Source: Undaria pinnatifida (lineage: Eukaryota > Sar > Phaeophyceae > Laminariales > Alariaceae). Taken from it: a DNA stretch of 64,000 nt. Location of the stretch: NCBI GenBank assembly GCA_012845835.1, contig JABAKD010000012.1:14455695-14519694 (forward strand). The letters run 5' to 3'. The translations under genes and the position numbers were made by a program. The notes under the pieces are model-generated. The model worked only from the letters and a program-made list of their open reading frames with translations, did no database searches and was not told where the DNA came from. This document shows positions 30,097 to 43,300 of the stretch, one piece after another. Positions within the stretch are counted from its first letter, which is position 1. Each line of letters begins with the position of its first letter.

Positions 30097-33000
30097 ACGA
30101 TCATTCACGAACGCCGAGGAAGATCGCGTTGCACCACCAAACACTCCCATTTGAATGAACTCCTATGGATTACCGCCGCCGCAGAGTACAACTCCTCGAG
30201 CTACAACCGCGTTTGACGCACCTAAAAATACCCCTAGAACATCCCCGCCCAGACCTAAACGCCGATCAGCTGGCAAGTTATCTTACAATATCCTCTGTAA
30301 CGCGCCCAACCCAATCAGTAAATTATACAAAACTCAAGCGCATTTAACAATAATACTCCTTCAACCACAGAACCGAATAAAACTCCCAAACGGTATAGAC
30401 TAGAGTGTAGAGCCGAATCGTTAGACTCACGCGGACGGGAAAAACAAAGCTTAGGCTCACCACACTTAATTGTCATACTGCTGTAACTGGTATTGATAAG
30501 ATTGCATCCACCTGCAAGACTTGAGTGACAGAAACGAGATCGCAATTGAGCTGGACAGTCCGTATCGTGCGTACAGGAGTTGCGTGTACGGTCGCCGGAG
30601 GTGTCGACAAAAGGGGTGAAGATACGATCCGAAGTGCGGCGACGGGGCGACGTATGGCGAAATTCGAAACTACAATTCAAAATAGGTTTATTACCAGGCA
30701 TGTTATAGCAGCGTTCATAACGCCGCGTCGATTCGCTGCTACCGACGCATCGGTTTTGTTCGGCGTGGGATAAGGGTACTTGGTCGGCCCGGTCGGAGGC
30801 TACCCGTATACTCGGGGTCAGTTTGGAGGGCTTATCAGGTCCCGTATTACGGGATCACGGATAGTCTAAGGGCGCCAAGTGCAAATTTAAATTTTCGAGC
30901 GTGCGTCTATTGACCAAGGAAACATGCCGAAAATATCAGTGCGAATAGTTGACCAACGAAGCATGCCGGCCTTCTGTCCTCCTTAGCGTGGCCGTATTTT
31001 TCAATGTTGAGACACGGTTCATCAGCTTCCGCTTGATCCGGAGCCATCTGGTTTTGAGCTCTACGGGTTCCGGTTTGCTCGCTTTGGCATCCTCATTTGG
31101 ATCGCGATTTGGCGCAAGGCCGCTGCTTGCTGCTGTCTGTGGGTCAGGTACCGATATTCGTCGAGGCATGGGCGTCCATTTTGCTGTTATTAATACCAAC
31201 AACGTGCGTTTTTACGGCGGAAAGGAGAGAGTCATGCCTCGTCAGGGTGAAAGGACAAACACCAGAGAGCGAAGCAGGTTTGACTTAAAAAAGGTCGAAC
31301 ACGACAACAGACTCTCCGGACTCCGGACAAAAAACGAACATCTATCTGTAACACGATTTTTTCCGTTTCGAAGACTAGGCTCCAGTTGACAATACGAGAC
31401 TACCTGGTATCGGCTTACCAGATCATGTATTCAAGGGAGTGTTCGCGCACGTGTGTGCGCGCTACTTGTTTGTGTGCGCGCGTGTCTGCTGTGTATGTGA
31501 ACTGTGCACGGACGCCCGAGAAATGAACGCAACCGGTTTGCGGTCCTCCTAGCAAAATGTACGTTTGTGACACAAAAGCAAATACGTGGTAGAAAAACAC
31601 GTGCATCGAGTACAATTCGATGCGAGTCGACGAGGAGGTAAGAAAAGGCAGAAGTTCTCGCGATAAAAATGAAGGCACCTACCGTAGTGGGGAGGGGGAG
31701 GGAGGGCCAACTTTGTGACCCCGGATCTGTGTTGCGTCTAGGGAGGGACCAAGGAGGAAGAAAAAGTGTGAGAAGATAATAGATTAGATGGGGTGAGCAC
31801 AAAAAACACAAAAAACAAAAGAATAAACACTTGCATACGAGAGGCATCAAGAGGTGGATTTTTTCCCGCTACATATGGACAGAGGAAACACGCTCGCGTT
31901 CAGCGTTGGCGAACAGCAGCAGCACAGGTGTGCAGACCACAGCAGGCACGCTGTCACGGATCGGACGCCGTGTGCGATGGCCGCTATTGGACCCTAGGGA
32001 AAGGGGAAAGGCGAAAGGCTCCAGGAGCAACCCCCCCCCAAAAAAAGCCGTCAATGCTGCTGTAGTAGCTGTTGTTGTTGCTGTTGTGGGTGGCTGGTGG
32101 GCATTTTGATGTTGCCTGTATTTACGTCACTGGAACGCAAAGTGCCTGTGTGCCGCGCCGGAGCTCTTACGTATACCTGATACTTGTAGACTATATTTCA
32201 TGCGGTTTGCAGGTGCGAGTGCTTTTCGTATCAAACAGCTTTATCACGCGACCTACTGCTCTGTAGAGGTGTCGGCTGAGGTCGGTCATCGCGCTGACCT
32301 GACATAATTTTTTTCAGGACTCGTCGCTGTTATTGGTGGTGGTGTCGGAACAAACTCGGCGGACACGCCACACTGCCTCGGACCCCGGGTACAGCAGTAC
32401 AGAAAGCAGGGAGCTGGTACGAGATACTGCTGGTGCAGCAGTAGGTTTTCGGTTTGTAGAGCCTCTCGTGCCGGCGAAAAGACACACGACCGTCACGCGA
32501 GCACATGGATATCAAGCCACCCACAAGTCCATCCACTGCTCATGCTCCTACATGAGACACCACGACACAAGTTAGCCTTCCCCCCCTTGCCCAAAGGATG
32601 CTGCTGTTCTCTGCTACGGCAAGCTTTACCGGGCCATCGGGAATATCAGACTACCACAAGTACACACCATATACCATTTTGTCCATAAAAATAAGGAGCG
32701 TTTAGATAATAATATTAATATAATCACGGTCCTTATATTTCCGGGCAGAAGGAGGACACGGAGCTACAAGGAGCCGAAAGATAAAAGATACGCGCGGACG
32801 GGTATCTTTCATGCTTTCACGCCCTCCCCAAGCAGCGGAGAAATTAAACGGAGGAACGATCCAAGCTGCACTCAACCAAGAGTGGTGGGGGATGGGGGTG
32901 CCCGCCTTCTAGCCAGACTGCGCCAGACCACGCCACCATGCCTAGGCTGCTTGCCTGATAATCGCGGCGTTCGGTCGAGCTGCACATACATGCATTAATC

Positions 33001-33197
33001 AGTACCTGGTATACTACAGTAAAAGCAGTGTCAAGCTCAAAGTTCAACACTTACACCAGCAGGAGTTTTGTTCGGGCCATGACAGCATGAAGAGTTCCCC
33101 AGCCGAAGCGACGCGTGAAAGGAAGAAGGAGAACTAGTCCACCACCACTCGTCCTACCCCTCCCCCGCTTGGGGCGGGTGCCCCCGCACCGCCGCAG
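30097..33197. other. Sequence between duplication copies, no gene recognised
   Basis: Contains a caaagcttaggctcaccacactt motif at about 30,444-30,467, related to the arms at 61-157 and 5,548-5,643. It also has a GT/GC-alternating tract (about 31,440-31,500), a gttgttgttgctgttg run near 32,070 and a short C-run. The longest frame (30,949-31,389, 146 residues) has no recognised motif and overlaps an opposite-strand frame. Whether this belongs to the right end of copy 1 cannot be judged, because copy 2 stops at the window edge. Confidence 0.45.
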
Positions 33198-33202
33198 GGC
33201 CT

Positions 33203-33493
33203 TGTTCGTTCGTTTGTCTCTGCAATCGATGCCAGATTGTGCTGATATCGCGTTAGCCAGTGAGATTGACGGTTACAAAGTACTTTACATAAATATTTTG
33301 TTAATTTATTTTATGTCGACGATTGACGCTTCTGCGTCGGTGGGTTGTGTGTAGGTTGTGTGATCTGATGCTCCCTTATCAGGGGCACTCCAAGCTATGA
33401 ACCAACTAAAGCAAGATTATCCTCTATAGACTACTCTTCGAGCCTCTCGACCTCTCGGTCGGTAGAGCTACCTTCTGCAGGATTCTACGAATA
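33203..33493 (+). repeat. Element 3 5' LTR
   Basis: 291 bp starting TGTTCGTTCG. It shares with the 3' LTR the block gacgcttctgcgtcggtggg, itself a foldback (gacgc/gcgtc). It is followed by GACTAGACC, similar to the CACTAG junction of elements 1 and 2. Confidence 0.92.
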
Positions 33494-33538
33494 GACTAGA
33501 CCAAATATGATTAGTGTCAACAGTTGATCATCCTGAGA

Positions 33539-35040
33539 ATGCCTGCATTATTACCTGCAGGCAGTGTCGAGGAAGAGGCAGCTCCGGTCGCACCGGAGTT
33601 GCAAGCGATAGCATCCGAACAGGATGATCGGGCCCGAACACTCTCGGAGCTTACCTTCTTGCTGCAGCAATTGCTCCAAACAAGGACAACAGAAGGACAG
33701 GCCTCGCAGGCTTTGCCGACGGAGTCAGATGGTGCCAGAAAGGCGCTATTGACCCTACGAGCGGCTTCGTCGACGGCGAGCCTGTACGGGGTAACGTTGA
33801 GGAAGCATCGAACTACTCGAAAGACGTGTAATCGCAGCAGCTACCGAAAGAGGTTGGACCAGTACGAGACCAGACTCAAGACACTGGGATGGCTAGGCAC
33901 CTACGCACTGGTGGTGAGTCCCAGGAGGTGCTGGTTGCGAGAGGGGCACGCTTCGCCCCAGACGATTTAGGAGGGGTAAAATCCACTTTGCCAAAAAGTG
34001 GTAGTATTATAGTCGCGAACGCTAGTTTTCTCGAATGGTCTCGAGATATAACACAGTATGCACACATGCGCAGCAGCGTTCGAGGTCCTTTTTTCGAGAC
34101 GAGTGTCTCTGTTGGGGGCATTACACTTACGAGTGCTGACCACGTAGCAGCTGGCCACACACTAGACGACTTTTGGCGTGAGTATGACTGCGTGGAAAAT
34201 CTTGTGGGCTAGTTTAAGTACGAAGGCCGACGGAAACCCGATGAACCGGCACAAACGCCCGACTGATGTTTGACGACAGCTCGAATCTCGGCATGCACCC
34301 AAAACGATGGGCGAGACGTTCATGCTGCTTAAGAAGTATACGCAATGTAAAATCGCCCCAACGAGTGACCCGATGCTAGACATCGCAGCGTCATCTGATA
34401 TCAGGGCGCAATTGTCAGTGCGGGAAATCGCCATCACGGATCAAATGTTTTGTGTCCGTGTTTTGGACACCCCACCTCGCCGAGTACCAGTATGAAGTTC
34501 GACACTTTCAATCTGCGCTGACTCCGATCAACCTCGACCGCATTGAGCAAGTTGTGAGGGAGAGAGCGATTTGTTTCCCTTCAATCGGAGAAATTAAAGA
34601 AGAAGCAGTCTCCTGGCCATGCGCTTTATGTTCTCCTGGCCACGCGCTTTTTATGCGGGTGACACCGCGAGCAGTAGTCATGGCGGTAGTGGCCGCGGTG
34701 GCAATGACGGTCGTGGCCGTGGAGGTCGTGGCAGAGGCAATGCAATCAGCAACCGGGGAGGATCAGACGCTTTCGGGGGTTACAAGCGGTGTTGAAATAG
34801 CATCAAGTGCGAATGATGGCAGTGCAGCAGTGACGAAACCCGATGCGGATACGCCCCAAGAAATGTTGCACGCTCTGCCACAAGCACGGGCACTGGAGGC
34901 ATCGATGCCCACGCCAGGTCTGCTACATGTAAGGGGAACGGTCATTCAACGAATGTTTGTCCATCAGGGAAAGAAGATGCCGTTTTCGCCGACTTCCACA
35001 CCGATCTCGACCCGGAAGAGCTTCTGCTCTCGTGGCGGAA
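33539..35040 (+). pseudogene. gag: Element 3 gag, heavily decayed
   Basis: Begins MPALLPAGSVEEEAAP with an acidic, helix-prone N-terminus. The frame breaks several times between 33,760 and 34,830. The distal part keeps a recognisable zinc knuckle, TCKGNGHSTNVCP (34,925-34,963), whose first Cys is Ser (SATC). It runs into the protease region. Individual ORFs inside, such as 33,889-34,212, are fragments of this one gene in shifted frames. Confidence 0.6.
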
Positions 35041-38000
35041 CCAGGTGAAACCAGCCAGATGAATGATACAGCAGAAAAAAAGGTTGTTTCATTCGTCGCT
35101 GACAGCGGAGCAAGTAGACATGTTTTCCCGTCGTCTACATACCTGTTCAGCTACGTCGAATGTGATAGGACCGTGTCGACTGCAACAGGGGACTCGTTCC
35201 TCATAGAGGACTACTGCGATATTCGCGTAGAATTCCTGTCCGCTGGGTGGGCAGTGCGTGTAGTGATGGAAAACGTCGCTCACGTAACTACATTCAATCA
35301 CAACCTGTTTTCGGTAGGAGCGGCGGCCGGCCAGGGACACTCCAGTATATATTCGACAAGGATGCATGTACCTTTCAACTCAAATCAGGAACATCGGCAT
35401 GCTTCCCAAAATTTGGGAGCCTGGTCTCTATCCAAGCTTCCCCGTTGCCGCCGCCCGAACATGCCATTGCTGTCATCGCTCCGGGGCTTACGCCTACCAC
35501 GTCGCCTGTCGACATTAACCCCTACCACTGCTGTGCGCATGGCCATATTCATGAGGCACTGCTCAGGAAGACAGCCGAGCAAACTGGCGTTATTCTGGAA
35601 GGGACGCTGCACCACTGCGAAGGGTTTTCGATGGCAAAAGGGCTCCGAAAGCCCATTTCACGGTCGACACACGTCCGAGCAGATAAAAAATTCGGAAGGG
35701 TGTTTGTCGCCCTAAATGGGCCGAAACAAGTTGAGTCGAAGGGCCGAAATCGGTACGTGATGATCGTGAGAGACGATCGTTCAAGGTTCATGTGGGTGTA
35801 CTTCATGCGCCACAAATCAGGCGCGGCTGAGACTTTCAAACAATTTTTAGCCGACAACCGCGCAACTAGGTTTCCATCTGATGTAGAAATCGTGAGGTCA
35901 GACGATGGCGGGGAGTTCCTGGAAGGAGCTTTACGTGCACTTTGTAGGAAGTACAATATTACCCTAGAATTCACCTCTGCGAGCAATCCACAGTTTAACG
36001 GCGTAGCCGAACTGGCGTTAGGGTTCATCGAAGCCGCAGCTTTGGCTGCAAGAGCACAAGCTCCGATACTATTTCCGAACGTCGAGCTTTCTTTTTACGA
36101 TTCTTTGTGGACGGAGGCCATGTCGTGGGCGTGCCATGTTTGTAACTGTTCTGCAACGACCTCAAACCCAGACAGCAAATCGCCTCACGAGATGTGGCAT
36201 GGCAGCCTACCTCGGCCTCATTCGCTGCCATTCTTCAAGCCTGGCTATTACAAAGCCAAGCGAACGAACAAGTCGCGGCCCAAAGCGCAAGAGTGTTTCT
36301 ATCTAGGCTCCAGACGAAACCACCCCCGGGATACTGTGCGAATCTTGACTGAGAACAACTCGGCTATCACGACTCGCAGCGTAACCTGGCAGCATACATA
36401 CAGCCCTCGGATCCCACGCAAACCTACCTGAAGAAGCGGAATGCCGTTTTAGCGTCGGCGAGATCGAGGATTGTGCCAAGTCAGCCGGGCGGGGGGGGGG
36501 GAGGGGGCGATAACGACGACGACGAGGTCGATGACTCCGAATTGATCGAACCACCGCGGGTAGCGGAGACACTACTGCGCGAGTGCACCAGCGATGGCGG
36601 GCGCGAATCTTGTTCCACCGGCAGTGCCACACGGAATAGGGATTCGGTTTTCAGCTCCAACCACAGCGGCGAAAGCGGGGGTCATACTCCTACCGATGAC
36701 GAGAGCGTGGCCACCGACTATGGGGTCGAAGAGAGCTTATCGAGTTCGTCAACTGCCGAGAGTATAGTCAGTGCTCCAGAGGCTGGCCCATCAGAGAGGG
36801 CAGCCCATGAATTGCGTGACTTCCTTCCTGGTCAGGAATCCTCTCGACTTAGGGAGGGGTGCACGAGAGGCGAGACGCGACGTCTGCAGGAAATGGTCAT
36901 GACAGCCATCGATGGAGCTGTGTGCGTCCTTGGTCGGCAAGCACGTGACGTCCGGGAGGATGCTTGGGCGCTTCTGGCGGAGGCTCCACAAGATTCAGGG
37001 AAGTGTGGGGTTGTTGTGCCTCTAGTAACTTTGGTGCGTAAAGTTGAGAAAGCCCCCGAATCAAAAGCGGCTATTATTATTGAGAAATCCGAGTACCGGG
37101 AGTTGTGGCTGGAGTCTGACCGAACAGATCTCCATACACTATGGGACGCCGGCACATTTACACCTGTCGATGAAGTGCCCGCGGGGCACAAGGTTTTTGG
37201 ATGTAAGTTTGTCCGTACGTGGAAAGGTAACGAGCTGAGCGAAGTGGTCAAGCCGAAACCGAGACTGGTAGAGTTAAGCTACAGTCAAACCGAAGACATC
37301 AACCACTTTGAAACGTTTTCCCCTACCCCCCCCCCCTCGCCTATCAAACTACTAACCAAGATTGCGGTAGAGTACGATCTGCCCATTTACCCCTTAGACG
37401 TGGAGCAAGCTTTTATACGCGCTGACCTCGACTGTGATACATATTACATCAGGATTCCACGTGATTGTAGAGAGAAAAATGGGCAGGTTGTTCATTTGAA
37501 TAAGAGTTTGTACGGGTTGAAGCAAGCAGGGCACATGTTCAACGCACTTCTCGTAAATACGGTCGTGCGTTACATTCTTGAGCAATGCAAGACCGATCCA
37601 TGGGTGTTCCGCCTCATGAAAGATGAAACCGTGATACCGATGGTTGCGGTTCACGTGGACGACCTAATCGGGGCGGAAGAGGTTGCTGAGTTCCACGGCG
37701 CTCTAAATAACTAAATCCTAACTAATATGGTCGGGGAACTGTCGTGGTATACAGGTTGCGCATTCGAATGAAATTTCAAGGACGGGACCATTAAAATGTC
37801 CCAAGCTGCTTTCATCGAGGAATTACTGGAGCGTTTCGAAAACCACTGCCCCACTGAAACCAGCGCAATTCCCGCTAGTCCGTTGATTGAGCTAGGTCTA
37901 AGGACGGAGGATGGCCCCGGAGGAAAATGGCCTCATCGAGAGGTGGTTGGAAGCCTTCTGTGGATTTCCAACATGACGCGGCCGGACGTCACTAATGCTG

Positions 38001-38598
38001 TCCGAGTGGTGGCACGTCATAGCCATAGCCCTAGCGAAGAGCACTGGGATGCTGTGCTCAAGATCCTCTGTATCTGCGTGGTACGAAAGGACGCGGTCTT
38101 ACGTTTACTCGGGGTCAGGGACTAGGAGTGCCTGTGTACGTAGACGCCGACTGCGCCAAAAAGGCCAATGACAGACGGCCGGTATCCAGGGCGGCTCTTA
38201 TGTGTGGTGGTGTCTGTGCATGCTGGAAGTCGACGACGCAAAGGTGTATCACTTCGCCTACCACGGAAGCCGAATACGTAGCTTGGGGAGATGGAATAAA
38301 GGAAGCACTGTTTGTGTGTGTGGCTGTAGAGTTCCTGCAGCCGCACCTGCGAGGCAAGCCGATCGTTGTATTCGAAGACATCGAGGGGGGGTAAAGCTTT
38401 GGTCGAAAACCCCCTTAGCTTGGTCCGCAGCAAGCACATTGATGAGCGTCGTCACTTTATCAGGGGTCTGGTAAGGTGCGGTAAAACAAAATGAACCGTG
38501 TCAGTTTAGAGTAGCAACATGCTGACATCCTCACAAAGGATTTAGCGGGTGCACCTTGCAACGCGCATGCCGAGTTTCTGATGAATTCATTGGCGTAG
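35041..38598 (+). pseudogene. pol: Element 3 pol: protease, integrase, RT, RNase H
   Basis: Protease FVADSGASRHVFP (Asp at 35,101). After a frameshift, integrase runs to 36,431: core FVALNG, with the first catalytic Asp replaced by Ala (35,709-35,711), then RSDDGGEF and NGVAE. A linker beginning SQPGGGGGGG leads into RT (36,473-37,714) with SLYGLKQAG and HVDD (37,652-37,663), ended by a TAA at 37,712. RT/RNase H pieces continue with stops: LGLRTEDGPGGKWPHREVVG, TRPDVTNAV, EAEYVAWG, VFED, QHADILTKDLAG. Final stop is at 38,596-38,598. Confidence 0.88.
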
Positions 38599-38907
38599 AT
38601 ATTTGTGATGGAAATTTGCTCGATTTGGTTAAGATGACGATAAAAACCTTTCCTAAATCATGCAAGCGCAATATATGCTGAGTAGCCACCCCAAGGTACT
38701 TTGTGGGCCGTGGGTGGGCCGGGCATATATATGGCGTATAGGTTGCGTCCGCGTTGGTCATCGCTAAGTAAGCTAGCAACTGTTTAGGGTGTTTCCTGGA
38801 GACCAGGTCTGTGTACCTTCTCAGTTAGTCGTTGTTGGAATTACGAAAGCAATGCTCTATCATCTCCTTGGTAACATTTTGTCAAAGATATGCAGATCTA
38901 GGGAGGG

Positions 38908-39184
38908 TGTTCGTTAGTATCGGCAATCGATGCCAGATTGTGCTGCTGTCGCGTTAGCCAATCAGATACGGAGATTGACGGTTACAATGTGTTTTGTTCA
39001 TTTATTTTATGTCGACGGTTGACGCTTCTGCGTCGGTGGGTTGTGTGTAGGTTGTGTGATCTGATGCTCTCCTATCGGGGACACTCCAAGCTGTGAACCA
39101 ACTAATACAATGTTTCCCTCTATACTCTTCAAGCCTCTCGACCTCTGAGCCGGTAAAGCTACCTTCGGCAGGATTCTACGAGTA
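38908..39184 (+). repeat. Element 3 3' LTR
   Basis: 277 bp. Ends at the GGCCT target duplication (39,185-39,189). Compared with the 5' LTR it lacks several short stretches, including part of the taaatattttgttaatt segment. Confidence 0.92.
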
Positions 39185-40134
39185 GGCCTGGGCGGTAGAG
39201 GGCGATGGGCACCCGCGCTGTGTGAACAGGAGTGCGATGGCCACGCCCGGTGTCTAACCGAACCGGGATAATTCTTGTGAGACAAGCGAGGTTGTGTCCG
39301 CGCGGGCGCGCGGGTTCGAACAAACAAGCTTGCTCATGTTGTTCGGCCAATTTGGCTCTAAAAATAATAACCGTTTTATATTCGTATTAATATCACAATG
39401 GTTCTTAACGTCTCGCTCAGATGGATACAGGATACATGAGTATTACATATTACAATTGCACTAATAATTTTACGTTTTACCAGTTGCAGCACTACATGCA
39501 CCCATAAATTCTACTACGTAGTGTACCTGGTACTACGTAGCTAAATTTCAAAATGGCTCGACATCTCTGCGTACAAGCACGTCGAATAAAAAGGGTTTGT
39601 AAATTATTGCTGAACACCGTTCGCTTGCAAGGAAAAAGGAATACATCCTCTTCGCATGACATGCACGCGATCAGGCCGATAAGATATGTCTTTGCAGCGA
39701 CGGATTTCGAGGGGCACCGAAAACGCGGCGAGCAAGAACAAAAGCGGCCGAGGAATTGACACCAACACAGACTCCGGACCACGAGGTGGCAGCGAATTCC
39801 CATAGAGAAGAGCCTACGTAGTCCGCTGAGAGAGAAGGATTGAAAGTGGGCAGACGAGGACGCGTGGGACACGGACATGTACGAGATACGGGCTGTGAAT
39901 GAATATGTATGAAAGGCAAGGTTAGGGTTAGCCCTTTTCTGTCCCTGCACTGTACGGAAACATATGTATGTCTTGACCGTAATTCCAAATACACTGTACC
40001 CGAAAAAAGAGTGCTGAACAGTCTAACGGGGTCAACACGTGGCGGAGTCGTTTTCAGTGGTCATCGTGTCGTTTCCGGTTAGCCGACGACAGTGACATCA
40101 TTTGCGGCGGGAACGAATTTTTGCAGGAACAGAA

Positions 40135-40403
40135 GACCCAGGCTACGGTAGGGGGATCCCCTTTTGGGCCTTTTATTTCAGTGGCTAGGGGTCACTCGCG
40201 CGAGTAACCCTTTGTTCTATGCAATCTTATGTTTTCTTTATGTTTTACATTGACGAAATCAATCCGCAATGCAAAGGTGATCTAAGCTGCGGCAAACCAA
40301 GTTCCTAAACCATCTTCATCCGTAGGGTACAGAGCTACTCGGGCGAGTGGCTCAAACACACCAGTGAAAATGGGGGTACCCCCCCTACCGTAGCCTTGGT
40401 CAG
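40135..40403. mobile_element. MITE-2, 269 bp, 4-bp target duplication AGAA, only in copy 2
   Basis: The left terminus gacccaggctacggtagggg matches the reverse complement of the right one, gaccaaggctacggtagggg, with one mismatch. Subterminal inverted similarity continues for about 70 bp (cactcgcgcgagta / gagctactcgggcgag). AGAA flanks both sides (40,131-40,134 and 40,404-40,407), and copy 1 has one uninterrupted aacagaaacagg at about 6,502. Because the base before the right copy is C, a 5-bp CAGAA reading is also possible. The terminus resembles that of MITE-1 (both share acggtagggg). No coding capacity. Confidence 0.9.
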
Positions 40404-40409
40404 AAACAG

Positions 40410-40640
40410 GAACCAAGAGGAGGCGGGGGGAGGGGGGGAGCAAAAGGGGGTCTTCCCATTCGCTCCGGCCGCCGCCTTTTACACATCCATGCAGAGGAGG
40501 GGGCGGGGCGGGGATAAGGAGGAAACGGGGGGTGAGGGTAGGGGCGGGGGAAGGTGGGGGTAAGAGTGAGCGGGAGGAGGGAGGGACGGGCGCACGGGGG
40601 GGCGGGGGGGGGGGTGAAGGGGTAGACGTTGGAAGAGGAG
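40410..40640 (+). other. G-rich tract with G-quadruplex potential (copy 2)
   Basis: Counterpart of 6,521-6,760, with altered G-run lengths and nearly continuous runs around 40,597-40,616. It follows directly on the MITE-2 insertion. Confidence 0.7.
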
Positions 40641-41439
40641 GAGGAGAAGTGAAAGTCTATCCCACCTCAGTAACCGCCATCGACGTAGCCTACAGTGCAT
40701 CCTCACCGCCGCGATCTCTCCGCGCCAACGCCGCCACCACCGCGGGCGACAGCAGCAATCGTTGCGTCCGGAGCACTGCATTTGGCCAACACAACTCGTC
40801 ATCGTCATTGTACAGCCCGATCCTCTTGTGCACCATGGGTCACCCGGGATAGAGTAGGGTTTAACTGTTTTTAGTTCTAAAGCGAGGTTCTGGGTGAGAG
40901 CGTCCAAACAACGAGGAGTGACGTTCAAACGATAATAGCATCCAACCGCGGCCCCTATATCACCTTTCGTCGTATTGTACGAGCATGGAAAGTTTTTGAG
41001 ATTGCAACCGAGTGTCTTCGTCGCACACATGTTCGTGTTATTTGCGGTTGAAGCGCGATAGATAGTCAGCCGGCGTGGCAGCGCTGCTACCATCGGCAGC
41101 GGCGGGGGGGGGGATGGACCACCAGGCCCGCAGCGTTAGGCTGGTTACCCTAGCGACCGGCGACATGGAGGTGTATTCCGTTTTTGATCAGGTAGCGCTT
41201 TGTAAGCAGTGGCTAGCGAATAGCCTCGGACGCGTCGCTTCTATTACTAGTTGTACGGGAACGTGAATGGAGACATTGATTGCACATTCCTGTACTGTAC
41301 GTGTTGTATGCGGCGAGTTGCAGACAACACACTGTTGAACTCTCTACGAACATGCGACTCAAACATATAAAAAGGCAACGTTTCCATTAATCTATGGTTA
41401 TCATTTTTGTGAGCACGAATGCTCACCGGCAGCAAAGTA

Positions 41440-43300
41440 TTCCCATTCTTTATGCCATGGGCGACACTCCTGCACCCTGCAGCATCTCAAGCCCAGTCTG
41501 AATCTGCCATACAATCGACAGCCGATCGGCCGGCGCGAGCAAGCCATCATACCCCGCCGCCCTCGCGACCCTCCACGCCTCCGTCCCCGCCCGACTACTC
41601 TGCCCCCTGCAAGCATCCGCAAACCCTTGGCTGTGCCTCATTAGTAGGGGCTGCGACACGGCGTGCAAGCTACGGTTCTTGGTGATAGTTGGGAACGGGC
41701 ATTGGTGGGAGGCCAAAAGTGTGTCTGCTTGGCCTCTGGTTCCCGCCACGGCTGCTTTTGTAGCTTCCTCCTTCTCCGCGACGTGTTCTCTCCAAATTTC
41801 TGATCCTAGCCACATCGGATATTCCCGGTGAGTCGTGATCGATAATGTTTCCAAGATTTCCCCTCGGATTATTCCCCGCAATGTTCTCCGTAATGTTCAC
41901 CGTAATGTTCCGCGCATTGCCCCCCGTCCAAGCTCTGGCCCGCATGAGACCACCCACTGGTGCCGCGCACAAAGAATCCCCAGGCAAGAATCCGGATAAT
42001 GCCGGGGTGGAAAACCGCGCCTCGTGCACCCCTCCTCCTTTTCCTTCTCCTTCTGCGTATGCTATACGAGTAAAAGCGGCACCATGTCGCCCCCCCCCGA
42101 GGGGAGACCGGGGACCCCAACGAGAAACACGGCAGCTGCGGGGTGCTCGCGGTTCCTATCACACGCCGAAGGTTCAAGTCCTGAGGCGACTTTGGGCGAC
42201 TGACACCTGAATCGGGGGTCGAGGTATTTATAGTTTCCATAGATCCTCCAGATGCAGAAGCAGTCATTTATCGACGCTATCCTACCTTTTCATTAATTTG
42301 GATCCCCGCACGATTTTTATTTTTATTTTTCTTGGCTGCTGCTGTAAGCGCGGGTACAGCCGGTCCCACCGGCGCCCGAATTCTGTCGGGTATCTTTCTG
42401 TTCGCCTACCCGGCTGGGCATGGTGCCGGTTGCAGCTATTTCTGCCCCCGATTTGAATGAACTTTCGAAGGTTGATGTGTTGTATTGTCCGACGGGTAGA
42501 TTTATTGATTCGAGGTTGCTGGAGGGTGCGATTGTTGGTGCCGAAGGTGGGGGAGAGCTCATGTCGACGAGGAGGGGGGTTCCTCTCAGGGCTATGAGCC
42601 GTTCGACCTCTCCTTCTCGCTCTGTCATGCTGGCCTTCCGCTCCTTTGCCGACTTCACGTACACTGGGCGATATATGTCGTATATAGCGGGGGGAGGGAC
42701 GCACTATACAATTGAAGGTGTTAAGGCCACGTCGGCCCGAATGTCTGGCCGACCTCCGACCTCCCTTGGGGGGTGTTACAAGGGTTACTGTGGTTTGGGT
42801 AGGTGATTGGTAAGGTAAACCGTTTTACGAGTATTCAAACGGACGACTAGTGATCTTGACTCGTCTCTATCTCGCGATCGAAGGTCAATCGTGGTTGGTG
42901 GACAATGTTGATCAAGGCTTGATGAAAATTGACCAATCGGGCTGCTTGACAAAGAAAAGTCCAGGAAAAATATCATTCATCCGCTTTTGCCCATGGCGAA
43001 GATACGACAATTACTTGAGCAAAATACCCTCAAAAAAGCTTGGAAGTTGTCTTTGTGTTGATTTATTCTTTCACTTCCTAAACCCTTCGTGATGGGTTTG
43101 ACGTCGAAAGAGGCTGGGGTAGAGGTTTTCATCGGTGGCCTCCGCTTTGGCATCCCTAACACGGGCGCTTGGGGCGGTATCTGTAAACTGTGGTGTACCA
43201 GGTAGCCAGAAGCATTTCTTTAGTTGACACGCGATGACTGCACTGTCGTTTCTTTGCGCGAAAAAAGCTTCGCGTAATCAGACAGTAAGGTGGATTGTAT
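41440..43300 (-). repeat. R1 interspersed repeat, copy C
   Basis: The duplication partner of copy B, in the same orientation and inverted relative to copy A. The relic frame is open on the complement of 42,323-42,664 (MYVKSAKERKAS...), without the stop seen in copy B. It also carries the opposite-strand Pro-rich frame (41,419-41,685), shortened by an indel. Confidence 0.85.

Larger units (their letters stand above)
33203..39184 (+). mobile_element. Element 3: Ty1/copia retrotransposon, not shared between the visible duplication copies
   Basis: LTRs at 33,203-33,493 (291 bp) and 38,908-39,184 (277 bp) begin TGTTCGTT and end ACGAATA/ACGAGTA. A perfect 5-bp target duplication GGCCT lies at 33,198-33,202 and 39,185-39,189. 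A purine tract (ctagggaggg) precedes the 3' LTR. Coding order is Gag, protease, integrase, RT, RNase H. Its integrase is clearly related to that of element 2 and less so to element 1. The LTRs differ by many substitutions and indels, so it looks old, and all coding regions are broken. Confidence 0.94.

Noticed and set aside
39285-39330. tRNA-like T-arm motif ggttcgaac
   Set aside because: No acceptor, D or anticodon stems can be fitted around it, and the copy 1 counterpart reads ggattcaaac.
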